Source: SAR116 cluster bacterium (GTDB taxonomy: Bacteria; Pseudomonadota; Alphaproteobacteria; Puniceispirillales; Marisalimonadaceae). From it: a DNA stretch of 6,038 nucleotides. Position numbers and translations under genes: made by a program. The notes under the pieces are model-generated. The model ran no database searches. It was not told the DNA's origin and worked only from the letters and a program-made list of their open reading frames with translations. Location: NCBI GenBank assembly GCA_002691185.1, contig NZHB01000065.1:4025-10062 (forward strand), in the 5' to 3' direction. This document shows positions 1 to 6,038 of this stretch, in pieces. How positions within the stretch are numbered: the stretch's first letter is position 1; each line of letters starts with the position of its first letter.

Positions 1-726
1 CTTGCCGCAGACGTTTTAGACTATATCACTAAATATGTTAAGAAGGGTGTGTCTACAGGATATTTAGATGACTTATGTCATGAATATATAATAAAGAACA
101 AGGCTATCCCAGCTCCTCTCAATTATAGAGGTTTTCCTAAATCTACATGTATTTCAGTTAACCATGTAGTATGCCATGGTATTCCTGGGGACAAAATACT
201 CGATGAAGGAGATATTTTGAATATCGATGTAACGGTTATACTTGATGGTTGGTATGGTGATACAAGCAGAATGTATTTTGTTGGAGAGCCTTCTAAAAAA
301 GCTAAATTCTTAACTAGAATAACTTATGAATGTCTGTGGTTAGGTATAGAAACAGTAAAACCAGGGAGTACAACGGGTGATATTGGCTATGCCATTCAGA
401 CTCATGCCGAAAAAAATGGTTTGTCAGTCGTAAGAGATTTTACGGGACATGGGTTGGGAAAAACATTTCATGCTCCACCAACAATTTTACATTATGGTAT
501 TCCAAATTCAGGAGATATTCTCGAAGAAGGAATGTTTTTTACCATAGAGCCAATGATTAATTCTGGTAAATATGATGTTAAGATTTTGTCTGACGGTTGG
601 ACAGCTGTAACCAGAGATAAAAGCTTATCAGCTCAATTCGAACATAGTATTGGGGTAACCTCAATTGGCTACGAGGTTTTTACTGTTTCTCCTAAGGGAT
701 ACACACAACCAGATTACATAATCTAA
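1..726 (+). CDS. map: Type I methionine aminopeptidase, 5'-truncated by window edge
   Basis: Cytosolic metalloprotease that removes the initiator methionine from new proteins. The frame is open from base 1 to the TAA at 724-726, giving 241 visible residues. Upstream residues LAADVLDYITKYVKKGV match the usual N-terminal helix, so roughly 20 residues are missing and the GTG at 49 is an internal valine, not the start. All five metal ligands and the catalytic histidine are present: His59 (VVCHGIP, equivalent to E. coli His79), Asp76 (NIDVT, D97), Asp87 (YGDTSR, D108), His150 (GHGLGKTFH, H171), Glu183 (TIEPM, E204) and Glu214 (QFEHS, E235). The C-terminus (SPKGYTQPDYII) looks complete. The family is essential in most bacteria. 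It is not part of the purine operon: 306 bases and a minus-strand ORF lie between them. Identity is very secure from the motifs. Confidence 0.97.
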   Translation, partial: LAADVLDYITKYVKKGVSTGYLDDLCHEYIIKNKAIPAPLNYRGFPKSTCISVNHVVCHGIPGDKILDEGDILNIDVTVILDGWYGDTSRMYFVGEPSKKAKFLTRITYECLWLGIETVKPGSTTGDIGYAIQTHAEKNGLSVVRDFTGHGLGKTFHAPPTILHYGIPNSGDILEEGMFFTIEPMINSGKYDVKILSDGWTAVTRDKSLSAQFEHSIGVTSIGYEVFTVSPKGYTQPDYII

Positions 727-743
727 AAAGTAGATATTTTTAT

Positions 744-908
744 TTATTTTTTAATTTTAATCTTTTCATAAATATTTTTTTTTGTCTCTTCAATTACGGG
801 CTTTGCTGATTTATAAGCCTTAACTACTAACTCACCTGCTTTTTTTCTTGCTACAGGATTAGTAGCCAAAAATTTAACAGTTTTTTTTAAAATTGAACTT
901 AATATCAT
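744..908 (-). CDS. Small highly basic hypothetical protein, 54 aa
   Basis: A minus-strand ORF runs from ATG (908-906) to TAA (746-744). It reads MILSSILKKTVKFLATNPVA in its first 20 residues, then continues with RKKAGELVVKAYKSAKPVIE and ends EETKKNIYEKIKIKK. I count 14 Lys and 1 Arg against 4 Glu and no Asp, so the net charge is about +11. Two predicted amphipathic helices are separated by the TNP turn; there is no clear transmembrane segment or signal peptide. A GAG motif at 917-915, six bases before the ATG, is a plausible ribosome binding site. The residue pattern (Ala/Lys/Val helix, NPxxRKKA) looks protein-like rather than random for such AT-rich DNA, and the stretch has no competing plus-strand gene. 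It converges on map (17 bases between stop codons) and diverges from purB. I recognise no family or function; the charge would suit binding to nucleic acid or membrane surfaces, but that is speculation. It could be a chance ORF. Confidence 0.6.
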   Translation of the reverse strand: MILSSILKKTVKFLATNPVARKKAGELVVKAYKSAKPVIEETKKNIYEKIKIKK

Positions 909-920
909 TGAATTCTCGAA

Positions 921-935
921 TAATTTTTAAAATTA
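921..935. repeat. AT-only inverted repeat, 7 bp arms
   Basis: TAATTTT (921-927) and AAAATTA (929-935) are perfect reverse complements around a single T. It lies 13 bases upstream of the small minus-strand ORF start, overlapping its probable leader. Because the whole region is A/T, a palindrome of this size may be chance. Confidence 0.3.
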
Positions 936-979
936 AATTAAGTATATATTATTATATTTTTTTTAGTATAAGTAACTAT

Positions 980-998
980 AAATTTTAAAGTAAAATTT
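980..998. repeat. AT-only inverted repeat, 8 bp arms, in purB leader/promoter region
   Basis: AAATTTTA (980-987) and TAAAATTT (991-998) are perfect reverse complements with a three-base AAG spacer, about 35-50 bases before the purB start codon. It could be a protein-binding palindrome or a weak hairpin in the leader RNA. With only A-T pairs and no following T-run directly after it, it does not look like an intrinsic terminator. Chance occurrence in such AT-rich DNA is quite possible. Confidence 0.35.
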
Positions 999-1032
999 GA
1001 GCCGATTTCAATTTATTTATTAGGTTTAAGAA

Positions 1033-2340
1033 ATGATTAAAAGATATTCTAGAGAAAAAATGGTAAAGATATGGTCTCAAGAAGAAAAATTTAATATATG
1101 GTTTCAAATTGAAGCGCATGCCTGCGATGCTCAGGCACAATTGGGAGTGATACCGAAAGAAGCCGCAAAAGTTATTTGGGAAAAGGGTAAATTTGACATT
1201 GACAAAATTGACGAGATAGAAAAAACAACAAAACATGACGTGATAGCATTCCTTACAAATTTAGCTGAATATATCGGAGAAGATGCTAGATTTGTTCACC
1301 AAGGAATGACTTCTTCAGATATCTTAGATACTACTCTATCAATACAATTACAAAAAGCTTCTGATTTATTAATAGAAGATATTGGTTTATTACTAGACAC
1401 TTTAAAAAGACGAGCTTTTGAACATAAAAATACAATAACAATTGGTAGATCTCATGGAATTCATGCGGAACCAATAACGTTTGGTCTTAAATTAGCTGGA
1501 TATTACGCTGAATTCTTAAGAAACAAAAATAGGTTAATTGAAGCGAGAAAAGAAATTAGTACTTGCGCAATATCTGGAGCAGTTGGAACATTTGCACATA
1601 TAGACCCTTTTGTGGAAACTTATGTATCAGCTAAGTTGAATTTAAAACCAGAAGAAATTTCAACACAAATAATTCCTAGAGATCGACATGCGGTGTTTTT
1701 TTCTACATTAGCTATAATAGCGTCCAGTGTTGAAAGATTAGCAACAGAAATAAGACACCTTCAAAGAACAGAGGTTAGAGAAGTAGAAGAATTTTTTTCA
1801 TCTGGACAAAAGGGCTCCAGTGCTATGCCTCATAAAAGAAACCCAGTATTAACTGAAAACCTGACTGGCCTTGCTAGAGTTGTAAGATCTTCAGTTATTC
1901 CTGCTCTAGAAAATGTAACTTTATGGCATGAAAGAGATATTTCTCATTCATCTGTTGAAAGAATGATGGGGCCTGACGCCACAATTACTTTAGACTTTGC
2001 ATTAACAAGACTGAATAACGTAATTGAAAATTTAATTGTTTATCCAGATGCAATGATTAATAACTTAGAGAAACTTGGAGGGCTAGTTCATTCTCAACAA
2101 GTTTTGTTAGCGTTAACCCAAAAAGGTGCAAGTAGAGAAAACGCCTATGAAATGGTTCAAAGTAACGCAATGAAAGTTTGGGAAACCCCAGAACATAAAA
2201 GAAAAGATGTATATAAAAACTTACTAAAAAAAGATGAAAATGTGATTAAATATTTAAACAAAAATGAAATAGACGAGTTATTTAATATGACACAACACCT
2301 CGCCAATGTTGATCATATCTTTGATAAAGTTTTTATGTAA
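1033..2340 (+). CDS. purB: Adenylosuccinate lyase
   Basis: Cytosolic fumarate-lyase superfamily enzyme that releases fumarate twice in purine synthesis: SAICAR to AICAR, and adenylosuccinate to AMP. The 435 residues match the Bacillus-type length (about 430) rather than the longer E. coli type (456). Visible motifs in order are the catalytic His68 (TKHDV), GMTSSD at 91-96, His141 (GRSHG), and the fumarate-lyase signature GSSAMPHKRNP at 261-271, which carries the catalytic serine of the flexible loop. RDISHSSVER follows at about 301-310. His68 and His141 fall at the same numbers as in the B. subtilis enzyme. The ATG at 1033 gives the family's standard start (MIKRYSREKM) and is preceded by AGG at 1022-1024. 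It is the first gene of a five-gene purine operon. The minus-strand frame opposite its 5' end is a shadow. Identity is very secure. Confidence 0.98.
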   Translation: MIKRYSREKMVKIWSQEEKFNIWFQIEAHACDAQAQLGVIPKEAAKVIWEKGKFDIDKIDEIEKTTKHDVIAFLTNLAEYIGEDARFVHQGMTSSDILDTTLSIQLQKASDLLIEDIGLLLDTLKRRAFEHKNTITIGRSHGIHAEPITFGLKLAGYYAEFLRNKNRLIEARKEISTCAISGAVGTFAHIDPFVETYVSAKLNLKPEEISTQIIPRDRHAVFFSTLAIIASSVERLATEIRHLQRTEVREVEEFFSSGQKGSSAMPHKRNPVLTENLTGLARVVRSSVIPALENVTLWHERDISHSSVERMMGPDATITLDFALTRLNNVIENLIVYPDAMINNLEKLGGLVHSQQVLLALTQKGASRENAYEMVQSNAMKVWETPEHKRKDVYKNLLKKDENVIKYLNKNEIDELFNMTQHLANVDHIFDKVFM

Positions 2341-2357
2341 GAGGAATTTAATAAACT

Positions 2358-3125
2358 ATGTCAAAAAAGAAAATGTTATATGATGGTAAAGCTAAAACCA
2401 TATTCGAAGGGCCAACACCAGATACAGTAATACAATACTTTAAAGACGATGCCACTGCAAATAATGCTGAAAAACACGCAATAATAGATGGAAAAGGCGT
2501 ATTAAATAATTCCATTTCAGATTTTTTAATGAGGAGAATTCAAGAAATTGGTATCCCTACTCATTATATCAAAAAAATAAATATGAGAGAACAACTAGTA
2601 AAAAAAGTAGAAATTATCCCTGTGGAATTTGTAGTTAGAAATATTGCAGCAGGGTCAATAGTAAAAAGGCTTGGGTTAAAAGAAGGTGAAGTTTTCAAAA
2701 ATCCTTTAATAGAATATTACCTTAAGCGAGACGATCTAGGGGACCCATTTATTAATGAAGATCATATTATAAACTTTAAATGGGGAACAAGAGAAGAATT
2801 AGAAGAAATGCAAGAATATGGCCTTCGCATAAATGATTTTTTAAGAGGTTTATTCTTAGGTGTAGGTCTTAAATTAGTAGATTTCAAAATTGAATTTGGC
2901 AGACACTTCTCAGATGAGCATGACGGAGTATTATTATTAGCAGATGAGATAAGTCCAGATAATTGTAGACTTTGGGACATAAAAACAAATAATAAATACG
3001 ATAAAGATTTGTTTAGACAAGAATTAGGTGGGCTGAAAGAAGCTTACCAAGAAGTGGCTGAAAGACTTAAAATTCTTCCAGAAAAAAAGAAATATTCAAG
3101 CTTCAAGACTGAGATAGTAAAATAG
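2358..3125 (+). CDS. purC: Phosphoribosylaminoimidazole-succinocarboxamide synthase (SAICAR synthetase)
   Basis: ATP-dependent ligase joining aspartate to CAIR to give SAICAR, the substrate PurB cleaves next; cytosolic. At 255 residues it is the normal single-domain bacterial length. The N-terminal nucleotide-binding segment LYDGKAKTIFEGP is at 7-19. The two family signatures are intact: IIPVEFVVRNIAAGS at 86-100 and LLLADEISPDNCRLWD at 182-197. The ATG at 2358 gives MSKKKMLYDGKAK, in register with other alphaproteobacterial PurC proteins; the ATG five codons later would cut too close to the GKAK motif. GAGG at 2341-2344, right after the purB stop, is the best ribosome binding site, though its 13-base spacing is long. 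It lies 17 bases after purB and 11 before purS, so co-transcription is very likely. The C-terminus is lysine-rich, as expected at this base composition. Confidence 0.98.
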   Translation: MSKKKMLYDGKAKTIFEGPTPDTVIQYFKDDATANNAEKHAIIDGKGVLNNSISDFLMRRIQEIGIPTHYIKKINMREQLVKKVEIIPVEFVVRNIAAGSIVKRLGLKEGEVFKNPLIEYYLKRDDLGDPFINEDHIINFKWGTREELEEMQEYGLRINDFLRGLFLGVGLKLVDFKIEFGRHFSDEHDGVLLLADEISPDNCRLWDIKTNNKYDKDLFRQELGGLKEAYQEVAERLKILPEKKKYSSFKTEIVK

Positions 3126-3136
3126 AAAGATTGAAA

Positions 3137-3385
3137 ATGAGAGCAATTATAAATATCTCTTTAAAACAAGGAGTATTAGACCCACAAGGTCAAGCAATCC
3201 AAAACTCGTTAGCAAACCTAGGTTTTGATAATTGTAAAAATGTTAGAACAGGTAAACAAATAATTTTAGATTTTGATAGTAACGAAAAGGAACAAGTAAT
3301 CAAAGAGACCAAAAAAATGTGTGAAACTCTCCTTGTTAATACTGTTATAGAAAATTATGATATTCAAATTGTAAAGGAAATTTAA
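3137..3385 (+). CDS. purS: FGAM synthase subunit PurS
   Basis: Small dimeric bridging subunit of the three-part phosphoribosylformylglycinamidine synthase (PurS-PurQ-PurL). It brings the glutaminase PurQ onto PurL so ammonia can pass between them. The 82 residues begin MRAIINISLKQGVLDPQGQA, which is the family hallmark (a beta strand, then LKxGVLDPQGxA), followed by LGF and a C-terminal NYDIQIV strand. I chose the ATG at 3137 over the in-frame TTG at 3131. The ATG places the LK pair at residues 9-10, as in typical PurS, and leaves seven bases after the purine-rich AGAAAG at 3124-3129, whereas the TTG would leave one. The gene follows purC by 11 bases and precedes purQ by five. Its presence agrees with purL being the small type that needs PurS. 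There is little doubt about the identity and modest doubt about the exact start. Confidence 0.95.
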   Translation: MRAIINISLKQGVLDPQGQAIQNSLANLGFDNCKNVRTGKQIILDFDSNEKEQVIKETKKMCETLLVNTVIENYDIQIVKEI

Positions 3386-3390
3386 TTATC

Positions 3391-4089
3391 ATGCGTTCAG
3401 GTGTTGCTATTTTCCCTGGCTCTAATTGTGATAGAGATATCATCGTCGCTTTAAAAAAAATTACCCGCAAAGTGCCTTTGAAACTTTGGCATAAAGATAC
3501 AGAGATTCCAAATTTAGATTTAATAGTTTTACCCGGAGGATTTAGCTTCGGAGATTATCTAAGATGTGGGGCTTTAGCAGCCAGATCTCCAATTATAAGA
3601 AATATCAAAGATCATGTAAGTCGGGGTGGTGCTTTATTAGGTATATGTAACGGATTTCAAATTTTAATTGAAACTGGAATATTGCCAGGCTCATTAATAA
3701 GAAACAAAAAACTTCTTTTCACTTGTAGAGAAACAATTTTAGAAATCCAAAAAACAATTGAAAATCCCTTTACTAAAGGCTTTAAAGAAGGATTTAATCT
3801 TAAAATTCCCGTTGCCCATAATGAGGGAAATTATTTTGCACCTGCCCCACTTTTAAACGAGTTGGATAGTGAAGGTAGGATTGCTTTTAAATATGTGAAA
3901 GGAGATAATCCTGATAGCAATATTGATTACAATCCAAATGGTTCAAGTAATGATATAGCTGGTATTTTATCGAAAAATGGAAGGGTACTAGGAATGATGC
4001 CACACCCAGAAAGAGCAATAAATCCCCTTCATGGCGGATCTGACGGATTGAAATTTTTAACAAAATCTATAGAACATATTGTTGGTTAA
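3391..4089 (+). CDS. purQ: FGAM synthase glutaminase subunit PurQ
   Basis: Class I glutamine amidotransferase subunit that hydrolyses glutamine and supplies ammonia to PurL for conversion of FGAR to FGAM. The 232 residues are near the family norm (about 225-230). The N-terminus GVAIFPGSNCDRD is at 4-16, and LPGGFSFGDYLRCGALA (47-63) includes the oxyanion region. The nucleophile is Cys86 in GICNGFQ, with the triad completed by His205 and Glu207 in MMPHPERA. IPVAHNEGNY at about 139-148 is also typical of PurQ, distinguishing it from other GATase domains. The ATG at 3391 is the only sensible start; AGGA at 3375-3378 inside the end of purS is the likely but somewhat distant ribosome binding site. 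Five bases separate it from purS and three from purL, so translational coupling is likely. All catalytic residues are intact. Confidence 0.98.
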   Translation: MRSGVAIFPGSNCDRDIIVALKKITRKVPLKLWHKDTEIPNLDLIVLPGGFSFGDYLRCGALAARSPIIRNIKDHVSRGGALLGICNGFQILIETGILPGSLIRNKKLLFTCRETILEIQKTIENPFTKGFKEGFNLKIPVAHNEGNYFAPAPLLNELDSEGRIAFKYVKGDNPDSNIDYNPNGSSNDIAGILSKNGRVLGMMPHPERAINPLHGGSDGLKFLTKSIEHIVG

Positions 4090-4092
4090 ATA

Positions 4093-6038
4093 ATGACTGT
4101 TTCGAAGAATACATTATATCAAAATAATAAATATGAATTCATGGTTCAACAGGAAAGTAACCTTGAGGCAGCATTGGAAATGGGCTTAACCAAAGAAGAA
4201 TTTGAGCTTATCTGTCAAAAGATACAAAAAATACCCAACAAAACTGAATTAGGTATCTTTTCAGCTATGTTTTCTGAACATTGTTCTTATAAAAGCTCAA
4301 AGAAATGGCTTAAAACTATGCCTACTCAGGCTCCCCATGTAATTCAAGGTCCCGGCGAAAATGCTGGGGTTATAGATATTGGAGACGGCCAAGCTGCCAT
4401 ATTCAAAATAGAATCACATAATCATCCATCATTTATTGAACCTTATCAGGGATCTGCAACAGGAGTTGGAGGAATTTTAAGAGATGTTTTTACTATGGGA
4501 GCAAGGCCTATAGCCTTACTAAATGCACTTCGATTTGGCTCATTACAAAAACCCTTTACCAAGCATTTGGTTTCAGGTGTTGTTAAAGGAATAGGAGGAT
4601 ACGGTAATTGTATTGGTATCCCAACAGTAGGTGGAGAAACAAATTTCGATAAATCTTATGATAGTAATATTTTAGTGAATGCTATGGCCGTTGGACTCGC
4701 AAATAAAGATAAGATTTTTTATTCAGCTGCTACTGGACCTAACAATCCTGTTATTTATGTTGGAGCCAAAACTGGAAGAGATGGCATTCATGGCGCAACA
4801 ATGGCGTCTACTGAATTTACAGATAGTAGCTCTGAAAAAAGACCGACAGTCCAAGTAGGAGACCCATTCACAGGCAAATTACTTTTAGAGGCATGCCTCG
4901 AACTAATGAACACCGATTCTGTTTTGTCCATTCAAGATATGGGTGCAGCTGGTTTAACAAGTTCAAGTGTTGAAATGGCCTCAAAAGGATCATTAGGTAT
5001 GTTTTTAGACTTAGACCTTGTTCCAACAAGAGAGGAGCAAATGACAAGTTACGAAATTATGCTCTCGGAAAGCCAAGAAAGAATGTTAATGATACTAAAG
5101 CCAGGTTCTGAAAATAAGGCAAAGTTAATTTTTGAAAAATGGGATCTTGACTTTGCAGTTATTGGAAAAGTAACAGACACTGGAAGATTAGTTCTTAAAA
5201 AAAATGGTTTTGAAGCTTGTAATATACCAATTAATCCCCTTGTGGAAGACGCACCAGAATATGATAGACCTTTTGAAATAAATAATAATGAAAAAATTAT
5301 AAATTTAAATGAAGTCGATATTAACCTAACCATAGATGAAGCGCTCATTAAGATTTTTAAAAATCCAAATATGGCAAGTAAAAAATGGATTTGGGAACAA
5401 TATGACTGCTCAGTAATGGGCGATACCATCTTGTCAAGTGGCCAAAGTGATGCTGCCATTGTTAAAATACATGGCACTGAAAAAAATAATAACCTTGGCA
5501 AAGGTATAGCTATGACTACTGACTGTACCCCCAGATATGTTAAAGCAAATCCATTTAATGGAGGAATGCAAGCAGTGTGTGAGGCAGCCAGAAATATTGC
5601 AGCATCAGGGGCAAAGCCACTAGCTATAACTAATAATCTAAATTTCGGAAACCCAGAAAAAAAAGATATAATGGGAGAAATAGTTGGCGCTATTAAAGGT
5701 ATATCAAAAGCTGCATCTTACTTAAACACACCTATTGTTTCTGGAAATGTCTCTTTGTACAATGAAACTAATGGTAAAGGTATTTTACCAACTCCTGTTA
5801 TCGGAATGGTTGGAATAATTAACGAAGTTGAAAACTACTTAGGATTAAACGCTAAAGATGGAAACCACCTATTAGTTTTAGGTCAATCAGAAGAATTTGT
5901 TGAAGGCTGGATTGGTTCAACTATTTACCAAGAAACCATTAATAGTGAATTTGATGGGGCACCTCCTCCTATTGACTTAGCAAAAGAGAAATCAATTATT
6001 GATACAATATTAACTTTAAACGAGAAAAAACTTCTAAC
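4093..6038 (+). CDS. purL: FGAM synthase large subunit PurL (small type), 3'-truncated by window edge
   Basis: ATP-dependent synthase subunit that amidates FGAR with ammonia from PurQ. The frame is open from the ATG at 4093 to the last base, giving 648 complete codons without a stop. PurS-dependent PurL proteins are about 720-750 residues, so some 80-100 are missing. Seen in order: the catalytic histidine segment [10 protein letters not shown] (His63); IESHNHPSF (His109); [16 protein letters not shown] at about 168-183; GRDGIHGA at 228-235; the PurL hallmark [13 protein letters not shown] at 280-292; then the second half with [36 protein letters not shown] and [11 protein letters not shown]. 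It starts three bases after the purQ stop without a clear Shine-Dalgarno, suggesting coupling to purQ. An in-frame ATG at 4141 (residue 17) would give a length closer to other alphaproteobacterial PurL N-termini, so the true start is uncertain. The long minus-strand frame at 5049-5501 is a shadow of this gene. Confidence 0.97.
   Translation, partial: MTVSKNTLYQNNKYEFMVQQESNLEAALEMGLTKEEFELICQKIQKIPNKTELGIFSAMFSEHCSYKSSKKWLKTMPTQAPHVIQGPGENAGVIDIGDGQAAIFKIESHNHPSFIEPYQGSATGVGGILRDVFTMGARPIALLNALRFGSLQKPFTKHLVSGVVKGIGGYGNCIGIPTVGGETNFDKSYDSNILVNAMAVGLANKDKIFYSAATGPNNPVIYVGAKTGRDGIHGATMASTEFTDSSSEKRPTVQVGDPFTGKLLLEACLELMNTDSVLSIQDMGAAGLTSSSVEMASKGSLGMFLDLDLVPTREEQMTSYEIMLSESQERMLMILKPGSENKAKLIFEKWDLDFAVIGKVTDTGRLVLKKNGFEACNIPINPLVEDAPEYDRPFEINNNEKIINLNEVDINLTIDEALIKIFKNPNMASKKWIWEQYDCSVMGDTILSSGQSDAAIVKIHGTEKNNNLGKGIAMTTDCTPRYVKANPFNGGMQAVCEAARNIAASGAKPLAITNNLNFGNPEKKDIMGEIVGAIKGISKAASYLNTPIVSGNVSLYNETNGKGILPTPVIGMVGIINEVENYLGLNAKDGNHLLVLGQSEEFVEGWIGSTIYQETINSEFDGAPPPIDLAKEKSIIDTILTLNEKKLL

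Larger units (their letters stand above)
909..1032. promoter_or_regulatory. Divergent intergenic region upstream of purB
   Basis: This 124-base, very AT-rich gap separates the minus-strand small ORF from purB, so it should hold the purine operon promoter and, if the small ORF is real, that gene's promoter as well. Several TATA-like hexamers occur (for example TATAAA at 977-982 on the plus strand), but none sits 16-18 bases from a good -35 box. On the minus strand TTGAAA (1011-1006) is followed 17 bases later by the poor TTAAAA. At this base composition such matches are expected by chance. An AGG at 1022-1024, eight bases before the purB ATG, is the likely ribosome binding site. No riboswitch-like fold or known purine-repressor operator is visible. 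The assignment rests on position alone. Confidence 0.45.

Noticed and set aside
49..51. GTG as the start of map
   Set aside because: The same frame continues upstream to base 1 with a typical MetAP N-terminal helix, so this is an internal valine and the gene is cut by the window edge.
724..742. Intrinsic terminator after map
   Set aside because: The stem has only six A-T pairs and no G-C core, so it is too weak to call as a terminator in DNA of this composition.
997..1025. Sigma70 promoter for purB using TTGAGC at 997-1002
   Set aside because: The hexamer 17 bases downstream (TTAGGT) is a poor -10, and it overlaps the likely ribosome binding site.
985..1236. Minus-strand open frame of 83 codons opposite the purB 5' end
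   Set aside because: It overlaps the unmistakable purB coding sequence; its Phe/Leu/Asn-rich translation is what the reverse complement of an AT-rich gene gives.
2762..2980. Minus-strand open frame of 72 codons inside purC
   Set aside because: It lies entirely within purC, opposite conserved signature 2; serine-rich low-information translation and no ribosome binding site.
3131..3133. TTG as the start of purS
   Set aside because: It would leave one base after the purine-rich stretch and add two residues relative to the family; the ATG at 3137 fits better.
5049..5501. Minus-strand open frame of 150 codons, hydrophobic-looking
   Set aside because: It lies entirely within purL, whose frame is intact and conserved on the other strand; the apparent hydrophobic segments arise from complementing Glu/Lys/Asn-rich codons.
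1..6038. CRISPR array, insertion sequence, phage genes, tRNA/rRNA or a defence system
   Set aside because: No direct repeats with spacers, no transposase or integrase motif and no RNA gene signature were found; nearly every base is accounted for by housekeeping genes.

Overview
The window is an AT-rich stretch (about one third G+C by eye, with AGA as the dominant arginine codon). It comes from an alphaproteobacterium with a streamlined genome, most like marine SAR11/Pelagibacter-type or AEGEAN-169/HIMB59-type lineages. All the large proteins read as the alphaproteobacterial versions of their families, for example MetAP with DGWYGDTSRMYFVGE, PurB with RDISHSSVERMMGPDA and PurC with SPDNCRLWDIKTN. 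The exact lineage is inferred from memory of these families, not from a search.

Layout: positions 1-726 hold the 3' nine tenths or so of a type I methionine aminopeptidase gene (map), whose start lies before the window. An AT-rich spacer of about 300 bases follows. On its minus strand it carries a small, previously untracked ORF for a very basic 54-residue protein (908 down to 744), convergent with map. The next 124 bases (909-1032) separate this small gene from purB and must hold the promoters of both divergent units. They contain two perfect AT-only inverted repeats but no convincing sigma70 promoter.

From 1033 to the window end runs a tightly packed plus-strand purine operon, purB-purC-purS-purQ-purL, with gaps of 17, 11, 5 and 3 bases. 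PurS, PurQ and the small-type PurL together form the heteromeric FGAM synthase. PurQ releases ammonia from glutamine, PurL uses it to amidate FGAR, and PurS bridges the two. PurC then acts on CAIR to make SAICAR, and PurB removes fumarate from SAICAR and later from adenylosuccinate. The operon therefore covers three non-contiguous steps of IMP synthesis plus the last step of AMP synthesis. purL is open to the last base and lacks roughly its last 80-100 codons here.

All catalytic motifs checked are intact and no frameshift was found. There is no sign of a mobile element, CRISPR, phage, tRNA or rRNA. Nothing here supports an undescribed system. The only item of real novelty is the small basic antisense-oriented ORF between map and purB.
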